64,000 nt of DNA from Colius striatus (taxonomy: Eukaryota; Chordata; Aves; Coliiformes; Coliidae), in the NCBI RefSeq assembly GCF_028858725.1, contig NC_084774.1, positions 7,352,001-7,416,000 of the forward strand. The letters run 5' to 3'. The translations under genes and the position numbers were made by a program. The notes under the pieces were generated by a model that was not told the origin of the DNA, made no database searches, and saw nothing but the letters and a program-made list of their open reading frames with translations. This document shows positions 37,901-61,956 of the stretch, piece by piece. Numbering within the stretch: position 1 is the stretch's first letter; every line of letters begins with the position of its first letter.

Positions 37901-37979
37901 TGATGTTAAGAGCCTGTTGAAAATTGAACCAAAGAACACAGCTGCACTGAGATTACTGCAGGAACTGAAGAGAGCCTAG
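34826..37979 (+). CDS. TOMM34: TOMM34, TPR co-chaperone of mitochondrial protein import
   Basis: A cytosolic and outer-membrane-associated adaptor. Family knowledge is that its N-terminal TPR domain favours Hsp70 and its C-terminal one Hsp90, handing precursors to the mitochondrial import machinery. Seven exons give 295 codons: 34826-34940, 35024-35123, 35303-35455, 36033-36181, 36475-36619, 37252-37378 and 37881-37979. Six TPR repeats form two blocks, about residues 5-115 and 182-285. The second block has a full carboxylate clamp (K186, N190, N220, K250, R254). The first has N13, N52, K82 and R86, with Arg at position 9 where Lys is usual. The protein is slightly shorter than human (about 309 residues), mainly in a Pro/Ala-rich linker near residues 150-180. 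The start was chosen because MAASPSALRRAGNEEF aligns with the family N-terminus; an in-frame ATG 51 codons upstream exists. Confidence 0.95.
35024..35123 (+). CDS. TOMM34: TOMM34 coding exon 2
   Basis: Encodes LLANRAACHLKDGACSLC, the second TPR with clamp residue N52. The acceptor is GGCACAG|G and the donor ACCAG|GTGAGG. It joins exon 3 through a split Ser codon. Confidence 0.93.
35303..35455 (+). CDS. TOMM34: TOMM34 coding exon 3
   Basis: Encodes the third TPR, including GIKPLLRRAAAYEALERY and AYVDYKTVLQVD. The acceptor is TGTCGCAG|C and the donor AACAG|GTACCG. Confidence 0.94.
36033..36181 (+). CDS. TOMM34: TOMM34 coding exon 4 (linker)
   Basis: Encodes the inter-TPR linker, with conserved KLPPIPTVPVSAQTRW and then an Ala/Pro-rich stretch ending PAAAPG. 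The donor is CACCAG|GTGAGA. Its last base and the donor start a 44-bp segment that is duplicated in tandem immediately downstream. Confidence 0.92.
36181..36268 (+). repeat. 44-bp perfect tandem duplication over TOMM34 exon 4 donor
   Basis: Two identical 44-base copies, 36181-36224 and 36225-36268, each begin GGTGAGACATGG and end TAGCTCCA. The first copy starts at the last base of exon 4, so the second recreates a CCAG|GTGAGA splice donor 44 bases downstream. Confidence 0.95.
36475..36619 (+). CDS. TOMM34: TOMM34 coding exon 5
   Basis: Encodes TPR 4, with clamp residues in LKEEGNELVKKGNHKKAAEK. The acceptor is TTTCCAG|G and the donor AACAG|GTACTA. Confidence 0.94.
37252..37378 (+). CDS. TOMM34: TOMM34 coding exon 6
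   Basis: Encodes TPR 5 and the start of TPR 6 (RALCYLSLKQYKEAVEDCTE, then VKALYRRAQALKELK). It carries clamp residues K250 and R254. The acceptor is ATTGCAG|A and the donor CTGAAG|GTAAGT. Confidence 0.95.
37881..37979 (+). CDS. TOMM34: TOMM34 coding exon 7 with stop
   Basis: Encodes the last helices (DYKSSIADVKSLLKIEP through LLQELKRA) and stops at TAG. The acceptor is CTTCTAG|G. Confidence 0.94.
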   Translation, partial: DYKSSIADVKSLLKIEPKNTAALRLLQELKRA

Positions 37980-38940
37980 GGTAACCAAGCAACAAGGAAA
38001 GCTTTGTTTTCCACTGCAGAAGCAAGCTTCTTCCTTTCTGGTGTTTTTACTGGGACCAGTCTTAATGCAGGATTGGGACTGAAATCTCTCTTCCACTGCT
38101 GCAGAGGTATAACAGGTCCTGTTCCAGCACAATGAATGTTAAGACACACAATCTGTATCCAACTCCCTTATCTGGCTCTAAAATCATTCAAAGTTGTAAT
38201 GCCCTTCCTGGAGAGGCATTATAAGTTAACTTCCCTGGTTGAAGTCAACTTGGCTGTAACTACTGGCCTCAGGGACTCTTTCCATGTTGGCTAAGATGCA
38301 TGTGAAGTGGCTATTCTTTTTCTGAAGAGCTACAGAGGGTTCTTCTGTGCTTTTTCAGGTGACAGTTTGCCTGCCTTTGTGCTGCTATGATGAGGTTGCT
38401 GCAGGAACTGCTGCAGTTGCCCTTGCACCACTCAGCAGTCTCATACCAGAGACACAATTACTTGCACAGGGCTGAGCTGTTCCTTGTCCCCACTGATGCC
38501 TGCTGACCCTCAGCTGAGTTTCTGCTGCTTGCCGTGGCTGGGCAGCTTTCTGTTCTTTTCAGTTATTCTGCACATATAAGAAAACAGCAGCAAGTTAAGC
38601 CTGCCTTGTTACACTGTGCACTACTTTCAGATTCTGGGTGCTTGGGGATGTTACAGTTGGTTTTTTTTGTGTTGGTTGTTTTGTTTGTTATTTTAAAAAC
38701 CACTTGAGTTCCTCTGTGCCTTTTGAAGCAGTTGCTACAGGGTGTTACAAAGAGGAGGAGGATATGCAGTAACATCGCCCCTGGCTCTGGCTTACTGCTT
38801 CAGTGCATGTTTATACTTCTTGGTGTTCTGATCTGGTAGTGATGGCACTGACTTAAAATTGTAGGTTAAGAAATATTTGGAGTTACTCTGTGAACCATTA
38901 CAGGCAGCTCTCATTAAAGCCATGTTTATTTTCACTTTAG
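37980..38940 (+). other. TOMM34: TOMM34 3' UTR (probable)
   Basis: Non-coding sequence follows the stop without a plausible further exon. An ATTAAA hexamer at 38,913-38,918 is the best polyadenylation signal seen, giving a UTR of roughly 0.95 kb. The end site is inferred. Confidence 0.6.
38913..38918 (+). terminator. Candidate TOMM34 poly(A) signal ATTAAA
   Basis: ATTAAA followed after about 12-20 bases by T-rich sequence (TTTATTTTCACTTT). The position suits a compact 3' UTR. Confidence 0.55.
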
Positions 38941-41510
38941 AGCTGTGGCTTTTTTATGTGATGAGAGTAGAAGGGAACTGGAACACTTGAACCACTTCAT
39001 ACTGTCCCCCTTTGTTGCCAGAAGACTCCAAGCACTGTGATCCAGGCCTGTGCTCTGTCAGTGACAAGAGGTCAGGGTTTCCAACCATGGCTTAACCTTG
39101 CATACTGCTTCAACCAGTAAATCAAGATGCTGGACAACACTAGGGCTGGTAGAGAGCAGGAGGCAGAAGCTAGCCCATAAGCTGGGGTGCAGATATCTTT
39201 GTTTCCCACCTTACTTCTCCCAGCAGTCAGCATTTCAGGCTGGTACACTCCTGAAGTGAGTTCAGAAAGCAGACAATCCCTCTCATACCATTAAAGACAA
39301 AGACTTGCTGTCATAGCCTGACATTTAGTAGCACTTTGTAGGTCCCAGGGCTGTACTCCATCAGCTGTAATGGGCCAGGGCTTGAAACAACTCCCCAAGG
39401 CCCACGGCTTGCTCCCTCCCTCCTTCCCTCCACTCCCACTTCTAAGCACAGCAGCTCCACTGATCCTGCAACCAGCACTTGCCTGAGCAATTTGCAAGTG
39501 TGATGGATTTCAGGAGAAGCACAGGCCAGCCCTACACAGATAAGCAGAAGGAGATCACCATACAGGAGTACTGTCTTCCCTTAATGAAGAGCTATCCTTC
39601 TAAACAGCCCTGCTGTTATCTGGAGTGGCAGATACCTGCACTGGTCAGCTACACTTCATTACACCACCTCTGGCAGCAATAGTCTCCATCTCTTTCCCCT
39701 CACAGCACAGCAATGCATTTTTGTACCTTATCTGTCAGACTTTCCCCAGCAATACCAGCAGGCAGACAAAGATCAAGCATAGGAACAAGAAAGCACATCA
39801 AGCAGAGTCACCTCTGCTCTTATCACCCCTTCTGTGCCAGCAAGGTGCTGCTGTCCCTGCAGGACACTTCCCAGGCAGGCAAAAGCCATGTTGTCCACAC
39901 AGCAGCTGGAGAGTGTTCATCACCTTCATCCCCTCCTTCCAAAAGCCACAGCAACTATTCCAGACTGGAGATTCAAGACTCACATTTGCACTGCTGTTCC
40001 TGCCTCAACTCCCTAAAGCCTCACATTTCCCTCAGAGCCACTCTGAAAACTTCCCAGCAGACCCAGGCACTCAAGCTCCAACCTCACCTTTATGACAAAC
40101 ACTTTAAAGACTCTGATCCTTGTTCATGTCCTTTCTTGGGCTATGGATAGCTCTGGGTGCTTTGCCCTCACTCTGCATTCCCTCTAGCTTTACAGCTGCC
40201 TTCTCCAGGCAAGCATCCAGCCTTGTGCCACAGGTGCATCTCAAGCACCCTGTGCTGAAAAAAGGGTGCAGAAAAGATTCCCCAACAGCAGAAGGAACAG
40301 CTTCATTCCAGCTCCTTATATGCATTGCACTCAAATACACACTTTTCCCTTTAGAGATAAAACAGAAAAGCTTCAAGACAGCTATACTTGGGGAGAAATA
40401 AATGAAGGTCCTGTATATTAAGCAGATTAAAGTCCTTCTTTAGATGAAAGGCATCTCACCAAGCAGATACCCAACCAGTGCACAGTTCAGGCTGAGGCAT
40501 CCACTACAAGAACATATTTAAGGAGGTCAGAGGAAGAATTGGCAGGCAAAAAGGACTGATGAAGAGCCCCAGGAAGAGTCCCAGCTGAGCAGAGCAGACA
40601 CCATGCAGGAGAAAATGTCTTAAGTGATTCTATTAACATGCTGGAAGGAAACCAAGAGGTAGGAGGGATGACTCAGCAGCAAGCTGAAGGGAGAGCATGA
40701 TACAGCACAGAAGGGAGACTGAGACAGCAACACCAGCACATGAGTGGTGAGGAAAGAAGGTGGGTGGTGCTGAGGGAGGTGTGCTCTGTCAGCTCAAGGA
40801 AGTAGTCAAGTGAGGTCAGTACATTGCCAGTCTCCAAAAGCAAGGAGTCTCTAGGGACCAAAATCCCTTTCCTAAGTGGGAAAAGCAGAGCATTAGGGCT
40901 GGGATGAGAGGCCCAGAGAGCAGCATGCTGTGCTAACAGGTCACAGCTACTCCTGGGAGCAGGGAGCACCCTGCTGGGATGTGATGGGGTTATGAGTGTT
41001 TTCAGGCCCATCACTGACTCCTTGAAAGCACTGGTCAGGAGCACACAGCAGAGGGGCAGCTTTTAATGTACAGCTGCTACATGATTCCTTAAAAGCTGGG
41101 TCTTCTGCACCACATACACACAATGTGGTGAGCAGCAGGAGACACTCTGTACCAGTACTGCAGGAATGCAATGTCCATTACAAAATGAGAACCACAGGAA
41201 GGTGATGCCTTTCAAAAGGAAGTTAAAAATGGCTAGAAAGGATAAAATCCAGGTACATGGTATGAAATTTGCATAAAGCCATGCTCCTAGAGAGGAGAAA
41301 AGAATCAGGAGAGCCTGGTGGATGGCAATTTGTTCATTTAATCCTATCTGCCCCTTGGTGAAAGCTCCCAGCACTGCAGCCCCACCAGCATCACAAGCTT
41401 CAAACACTGATTACAGCAGCCTGGCCTTAGTCCATCAGCCACATGCAACAGAGAAAAGGTCTTTCTGCAAAGGGAACTAACCCATGCTTTTGGAGTGGAA
41501 GCATCAGTTC

Positions 41511-41516
41511 TTTATT
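41511..41516 (-). terminator. Possible PABPC1L poly(A) signal AATAAA
   Basis: The nearest canonical AATAAA on the minus strand downstream of the PABPC1L stop, about 1.2 kb away. An ATTAAA at 42,274-42,269 is an alternative but sits in the CR1 fragment. The true cleavage site is undecided. Confidence 0.3.
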
Positions 41517-42240
41517 AGTGTCAGCTACACAAACAAATAAAACTACTGAACCAAATAAATGCACTAAAAATGGTGATTCATCAGCACTTATTTCCTGGGC
41601 AACTGCTCCAGGCTGGGTTCCACACTATGGTTCACAAGATGCTTTCAGTGGTGAGAAGACAATTAATGTGGGAGCTCTTACAGGTGCAGGAAGGAGCACT
41701 TCTGCCAGGTTTACAATACACACAAAAACTAGGATGGGGCATTGAAGAGAAGCTAGGGTCAGTGTACAGGCACGATTCCAAAAGCACTGTGGAGTGGCTG
41801 CTGCAGTTCCTCAAAGGCTCGCTCTCAGTTCCGAAGTCTACAAGAAACAAAGAACCCAAACATGCAATTCACTACTGCTACAGGAAGAGTTTCTACCAGA
41901 TAAAATGAAATTCACCTGGATTAACACAGCTTCCTTGAGATCACAAGTCAAGAAAATTGTAGCTCAAAGAGGTATGTGAGGGTCTGACTTGCTTGTTAAC
42001 GTGTCTGTCCCAGCCTCAGCAGCAGGGCCAGCTCTCCTGATCAAGCCCACACAGGACAGCTAACATTTTATGGGGTATCTACTAACAAAGGTCTGCAAAA
42101 AACACTGGGAAAGCCCAGGAAAAATTGTGCTGGTCTCCACTAGAGAAAAGCAAGGTCCTTTCTAATCTTCCGGTCAGGTTACACAGTCATTGTCCTCGTC
42201 AAGGTAATAAAAACCCCACAGACCCAGATCTCTGGAGCAC

Positions 42241-42490
42241 AGTTAACTCTAGAAAAATTACTGAATCATTTAATTGGAAAAGACCTTTCAGATCATCAAA
42301 TACAACCTCTCCTCTCACACAGCCACCACTAACCCAGGGCCCTCAACACCTCAGCTCCACAGCTTTGCAATAGCTCCAGGGATGGGCACTCCCCTACCTC
42401 CCTGGGCAGCCTGGCACAGGGGCTGACAACACTCTAAGGGAAAAAGTCCTTCCTAATCTCCAATCTACACCTCCCCTGGTGTAACTTGAG
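42241..42490 (-). mobile_element. CR1 LINE fragment in PABPC1L 3' flank
   Basis: On the plus strand it reads CTGAATCATTTAATTGGAAA, AGACCTTTCAGATCATC, GCTCCAGGGATGGGCACTCC, CTGGGCAGCCTGGCACAGG and AAAAAGTCCTTCCTAATCTC, the reverse complement of successive CR1 3' landmarks. It lies in the same strand sense as PABPC1L and may be part of its 3' UTR. Confidence 0.85.
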
Positions 42491-42735
42491 GCCATCAGAC
42501 CTGCTCTGTAGACCCTTCACCAGCTTTGCTGCCCATCTCTGGACATACAAGGATAGATAATGCAACTTCAAAACCTCGACTGCTACAGTCAAAGACACTC
42601 AGTTGCTCATCAAGCTTTACTTGGTCTGGACAAGAAACCAAATCCCCAGTTTCAGTGAGGAACCAGAGACCCTGATGACTCCCCTGCACGTACCAGGTGA
42701 CTGCAGGAGGGCCAGGTCAGCACAGGGGTGCTGAG

Positions 42736-52875
<10,140 letters not shown>

Positions 52876-52879
52876 TCAG

Positions 52880-54127
52880 CTGTGGAGGAAGATAGAGCTG
52901 AGGCTGCAGAGGTTCTGGATTACATGCAGCCACTACAGACGCACACAGGAGCTGACCCCAGTGCAGGCTGTGCCCGTCCCACCAGCAGTGGGAGGACCAA
53001 GAGTGCCCCAAGGATGCTGCAGTTGCCAGAATTTTTAGTGGTATTTCAATATTGGTGCAAAAGCTGAGCTAGGACGATCCACGCTTGCACACTCAGGGAG
53101 CAGGTGGCAGGATACAGCTCCCCCTACACACCCCAGCTTGCTCCTTTCAACACTCATGACCCCAGAGAAATACAAGATAATTCAGTGTCTGAGAAGGTAA
53201 ACAGCCCTTTTCCACCAGAGATTTCCATTTTAATTCCTCTACCAGCTTGCTCCAGCTCGCTGGTCAGCCAGAGCAGCCCCGAGGAGAAGAGGTCTGCTCC
53301 AATGCCCTGCCAGGGGAGCAGCTTCCCGTGAGCTGCCCTGCAGCAACTGCAGCTCCCAGCAACACAAGTCTCTAAACCAGCCCTTCCCCACTTCTCAGCC
53401 TGCTGATGAGGCCTCTAAGGCAGGAAAATTAACACTCGTCTCTCTAGCTGGGTAAAAGGTTGGATGGGGAGATGACAGTCACTGCTTGAGACCCCTCTGG
53501 GGTAATTGCCCAGGAAAACAGAAATGCAGCTGCTGCCCTAAAAACTCATCAACCCATCTTCAGGGCTCTTACCTTAAAGCTCAAAAGGCCCAAGACACTC
53601 GATAAGATACCCTATAGACACCTCAAATAAACATACACACATAGGAGAGGTACATTAAGCAACGCCGCGGGCAAAGGCAAGTCAGCAGCGTGGGCAGAAC
53701 AGAGACGAGCCCAGCACCGGCTCCCGCGGCCGCCCTACCCTGCGCCCAACCCAGACGCCTCCCGAGGCCCTGGCCGCAGCGCTGACAGCGAACCGACCCC
53801 GGCGGGCAACACACACGGGCCTGGCCCCGCGGCCGGCGGGGCGACAGCGATGGAAGCGGCTGGGAAAGGTGAGGGGGAGGCCGGAGCGCCGAGGGCCCAG
53901 CGGCGACGGGCCCGGCGCCAGGCGGGAGCAGCCCCCGCTCCGCCGGGCCTCAGCGCCGCAGGAGCCCCCGGGCCCGGACAAGGCCAAGGGGCCGAGCACA
54001 CTCGGCTGGCGCCGGGCCGGCGGAGGAGCGAGCCGCTCGCCCTGCCCGAGCCCTCCCCACCGGCAGGAACCGTCAGCCGCCCCCGCCCCGGGATACGCCG
54101 CCCATCGCCGGCCCGGCCCGCACTCAC
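52880..54127 (-). other. PABPC1L: Probable PABPC1L 5' UTR intron
   Basis: A strong acceptor (CTCTATCTTCCTCCACAG|CTGAGC) sits 20 bases before the ATG. The best upstream minus-strand donor in the CpG island is CCCGTC|GTGAGTGCGG, ending at 54,128. Joining them is inference; other donors in the island are possible. Confidence 0.5.
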
Positions 54128-54470
54128 GACGGGAGCTCCGGGGGCTCAATGGGCAACAACGGCTGTGGCTGCTGCCGCCGCCGCCCGCCTCTTCCCGCCG
54201 CGGCGCCGGGGGCGGGCCGGGCCCTCCCCGCCCCTCGCCGCCCCTCGCCGCCCCTCGCCGCCCCTCGCCGCCCCTCGCCGCCCCTCGCCAGCTGCGGCCC
54301 CGGGCGGGGCGGACGCCGCGGTAGCAGCCGAGGGCCTGCAGCTGCGTCCGTGCCGAGGCGGCCGGGGCCGCGTCCCGCCTTTCCGCCGGCCCTCAGGCGG
54401 GGCTGCGGTGGGGCCTCGGGCCCCGGCAGCGCTGCCCGGCGCGGCCTGTCCCGCCCACGCGTCTTAGGGA
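53680..54470. promoter_or_regulatory. CpG island, probable PABPC1L promoter
   Basis: Very CpG-dense, with GC boxes and no TATA box seen, ending about 1.6 kb upstream of the PABPC1L ATG. It contains a 10-bp G-rich minisatellite. It is the only CpG island between the PABPC1L and YWHAB coding regions, so it is assigned to PABPC1L. Confidence 0.75.
54231..54290 (+). repeat. 10-bp minisatellite, six copies
   Basis: Six head-to-tail copies of CCCCTCGCCG, the last ending in A, with a degenerate copy before them. The minus strand reads GGGG-CGGCGA repeated, fitting the G-quadruplex pattern of G-runs with loops of up to seven bases. Confidence 0.95.
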
Positions 54471-56335
54471 ACGGCTGGGATGTAGCTCCCTGGAGTTAAA
54501 ACTCCGGGCAGGAGCCGTAAGATAGAGGCGGCTCGGTGCAGGCGCTGTGCTCGGTGGCACCTACAGAGCCCGGGGCCACATGCAGCGGTGCCCCGCGGAG
54601 CACGGGCTGGCCTCTGCCATTGGCCGCGGGCCGGATGACACAGGAGTGCTGTCAGGTCACCCTCACCCACACAGAGCACCCCCAGCCGTGCTGTAAGTAC
54701 TGGCAGGTGTATGAGGGGTGATGATTTATCACTGAACATCTTCCTTCCACCAGCAACTTCCCCAGCACAATCATGGTTGCAGGGCTGAGGGGCCCGAGGC
54801 ACCAGCACCTCCACGTTTTAGCCACACTGCCTCTGCTTCTACACTTCAAAGCAGGACAAGTGTCTCATGTTCACTTCAGCTCAACTTGTCTGCTGGATTT
54901 CATGAATAAAAGGTGATTCCTCTGTTGCCATGGAGGCTTTGCAAACTGCTCAGGAGACAGACCAGCCTGCTCCAGGCAGCACCACGGTCCTGATGTTAGA
55001 GCAAAACTCGTCCATGAGTTAGTTGCTCAGCTCTACCCCAGCCCATCCTCTCAGAAGGCTCAGCTGCAGTGCAGAACAGAAGCTTTACCTTCCCAAAAGC
55101 CTGCTGGTGGTTTCCCCTGCTGACCCTGAGCTCAGACAAGCACCAGTGCCAGGAAGAGAAGCCGCAACAGAACAAATTAGGTCAGTTAAATATGTGGAGT
55201 ACACCCAGGCTCTGACTGTGGCTGGCACAGCTGGAGGGCTCTTTCCCAAAATTATAGAATTACTTGAAAAGTTAGGATGTTTTCTTAACTCATCATTGCT
55301 GCAGAGCACTCCCCAGGGCTTATCATTTCTCCTAAAAGAGACAGTAAGGATGGGAGATGTCAGCTGAAATAACTGAGGCAGGACAAGTGCTCTGGGAACA
55401 GGAGTGTAAGCAGGACCCAGGATCTTTTCCTCTTGGAGCTGACAGTGTTATGAGCATGAATCAAACTGGGGGTCAGCATACACTGTAAGATCGTTTAATG
55501 GCAGACGTGTCTATTAAGGCTGAAGAAAATGACAAAGTAACTATAGCGAGACTAGAATTTGAAGCCATGGTATAGGTCAGTGCTCCATCAGCAGCGAGTC
55601 AGATTTGGGCCCAACACCTCTGCAGTGGTCACCCAAAAGGAGCCACGATACACAATCCCCAGAGCAGCTTTGTATCGCCCCATGGGAGGAGCGAGAGGCT
55701 CCAGGTGCAGGAAGGACATTTGCTTTGGCCCCACCTGGCCCCACGGATGTTTTCAGGCTGACTGCTATCAGCCACCCTGGCTAACACTACCCATCTTTTC
55801 AGGCACTCCCATTTCCAGGAAGACACCTCCACCAAAATGTGTGTTTTGGCTCCTGTCAGTGCCCAGATGAGTGGCCCAACTCTGCTCAGTGCTGCAGCCT
55901 GAGGTGCAGAGAACAGACTGAGGGACTGCTGACAGCTGACCCTGTGCTCAGAAATGTCGTGTTAAGGGATTGACTCCCTGAGGAAAAACTTTTACATGTA
56001 ACCAACAGACTTTTCTCATGGATGGTGTCTTTGACCACACAATATGCAATGACTCATGGCAAGTGAAGTGCTTTTAAGTCCTGCAATGAAAACACGAGAA
56101 TGAACTCAACAACAACAAAAAAGTAGTGTAGTTTTCTACTACAAATCTGGGTGGGTGTTGGGTGGAAAGTCTCTGCACAGAGATGAATAATTAGGTATTC
56201 ACACCATTTGGAAACGACGAATGACCTCACTTCTCCCAGCTCTGAGCATTTCATACACGGTGAGTGGTGATTTTACTACTACATTGGGTTTTTTTCTGCC
56301 AAAGAAATGAGACCCAAACAACTGATAAAATTTTT
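54471..56335. other. Intergenic interval PABPC1L-YWHAB
   Basis: No gene recognised. An inverted CCAAT box (GGCCAATGGC on the minus strand) lies at 54,617-54,626. Frames of up to about 115 codons lack homology. Confidence 0.65.
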
Positions 56336-56341
56336 TTTATT
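56336..56341 (-). terminator. Candidate YWHAB poly(A) signal AATAAA
   Basis: Canonical hexamer within AATAATAAAAAA on the minus strand, at a distance from the stop that suits the long 3' UTR of this gene. Confidence 0.6.
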
Positions 56342-58145
56342 ATTCACTTTTGAATTCTTTTACACTTCTCCTGATTATTTTGTGTAAGGTGAAACTAGAA
56401 CTGCTTAAAAGACATACACAAATCTAGTACATCAATAACCAGGTATTTCTTTTTGCTATACTATTCTCACAACCACGTGTGTGCTAGGCAATATAACCGT
56501 CACAGAAGCAAACTTTAGGCAGAATACTGGTCAGTAAAAACAAAGCGAAGAGCTACCAGATATACAGACAGGCTCGGTTCCACATTCACTACTGCGTTTA
56601 TCAAGCGCCAAGTATTAACTGCACAATTTGTTCAGCTAGTAGAGGGGACTTTTAAAATCAGTGCATGAAATTCTCTTCAGCGGACAGATGGACAGAGGGA
56701 CAGATGGAGCCTCTAGCTAAGTGGAATGTGAAGGCAGGGGGATGATACCAAGAGACTGACAGGTGACTATTCCTAATCTTTTCCACTGCATTATTCACAG
56801 AACTCTTAATAGGTTTGATGGGACATGATTGAAACGTAACTAGGTGAGGAGGTTTGGAGCTCAGATCACAAGCAGTACAAATGGGTAGGTCTGCATTCCA
56901 GAACAAGAAATGGGAAATCCTGAATATTTGAGCCAGACCCTTGTGCTGCCAAACAATGGCAGAGAGGAGCTGAAAACTGCAACAGCGCTGGCAGCTTTCA
57001 AATATCCAAGAAGGAAACCTGTCCCTGAGCAGGCTCAGGTCTCACCCACCATCCTGACATCTCCCATCATCGAGGAAAGGATGACGCATATGTGGGAGTC
57101 CAAAATCACTTGAATGGAGTTTAAACAGGTGAGAGGGTCAAGGATGAACAGAGGCCAATGGGAGAAAAATTTCTATCAAGGGAACTGAAAGGTGGCTGAG
57201 TGGATTCCCTAACAAGTTTCCAGGATAAATTCAAAATGGGAATACCATGGAAATTTCGATTCACCTAAGAGTAAAGTCATGCAAAAGTGGCAGATTACTT
57301 CATGGTATCATCCAAACTAATAAGGCCATTCAAAAAATTGAATCTTCTCCTATTGCAAGTCCATGGTAGTGAACCAAGAATTCTCACTACTGACGATTGT
57401 GTAAGGTGTAACTAGGTATGTTATTGCTGTGGGAAGGGGCTTAAGTCATGCATGTCGTGAGAGCGTGAGAGCACTTTGAAAAGTCAAATCCTGGTTATCT
57501 GCCAGCGTAAAGAGTTTGGAAATCAAGCTGCTGCCTCCCCCATTACCCTCCTCCCCCAAACAAACCCCCTCCCCAGAAAGATAGGACCAACATAGTAAGC
57601 TTTTGACTGAAAGCGGTGCCTCAGATTCGGTTACAAACATCTACAGAGTGTGCCCGTTGAACTAACCGAGAGCAGTGTCACTAACTGGAATGCCATACAT
57701 CGGACTGTTTTCCTTCCATGCCCCAATGTCACAATAGAATCTCTATAACTTTCTGTACAACTTTACAACAGAATTGTACCTCGACTGTTTTGGTGCCAAA
57801 TTAAGCTCGCCAGAGTCACACAATTGACGTCTACTTTTTCTACCAATAAGAGTTTTGTAAAGTTCAATTGCAATCACAAAACCCATAATCACAGTGTTCA
57901 GTTAAAAATATAAACACGGTAATGGTAACTGTAAATGTTCCCAATAGGAAAGCTGGGAATGCCATTGGAATAACCGACCGCCGCTCAAGGACACGAAACA
58001 CCAACCAACTGTTTTTACCCCACAGACAGTTTTTGCTACGTTGAGGTTGTGAAAGTCGATGTACTATTCTTTTTGCTTGTCGCACAAAGGGATATATGTG
58101 TAGGATACAGGGGGACATTGAACACAGAGTGAAGCATGACAGCCA
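56336..58145 (-). other. YWHAB: YWHAB 3' UTR (probable)
   Basis: Uninterrupted non-coding sequence from the stop to a canonical AATAAA at 56,341-56,336, about 1.8 kb. Human YWHAB also has a long 3' UTR (established knowledge). No repeat was recognised in it. Confidence 0.7.
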
Positions 58146-61949
<3,804 letters not shown>

Positions 61950-61956
61950 GGCTCTC

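Larger units (their letters stand above)
38941..42735. other. Convergent intergenic interval TOMM34-PABPC1L
   Basis: No gene recognised. Frames of up to about 156 codons on both strands lack homology and splice context. The right part (above about 41.5 kb) may be PABPC1L 3' UTR. It holds a CR1 fragment at 42.24-42.49 kb. Confidence 0.7.

Noticed and set aside
39625-40095. A 156-codon plus-strand frame between TOMM34 and PABPC1L
   Set aside because: No recognised domain, no splice or promoter context, and overlapping frames of similar length on both strands.
53850-54467. A 205-codon plus-strand frame in the PABPC1L CpG island
   Set aside because: Low-complexity Ala/Pro/Arg sequence running through a DNA minisatellite; only its first six codons with a donor are kept as a weak exon hypothesis.
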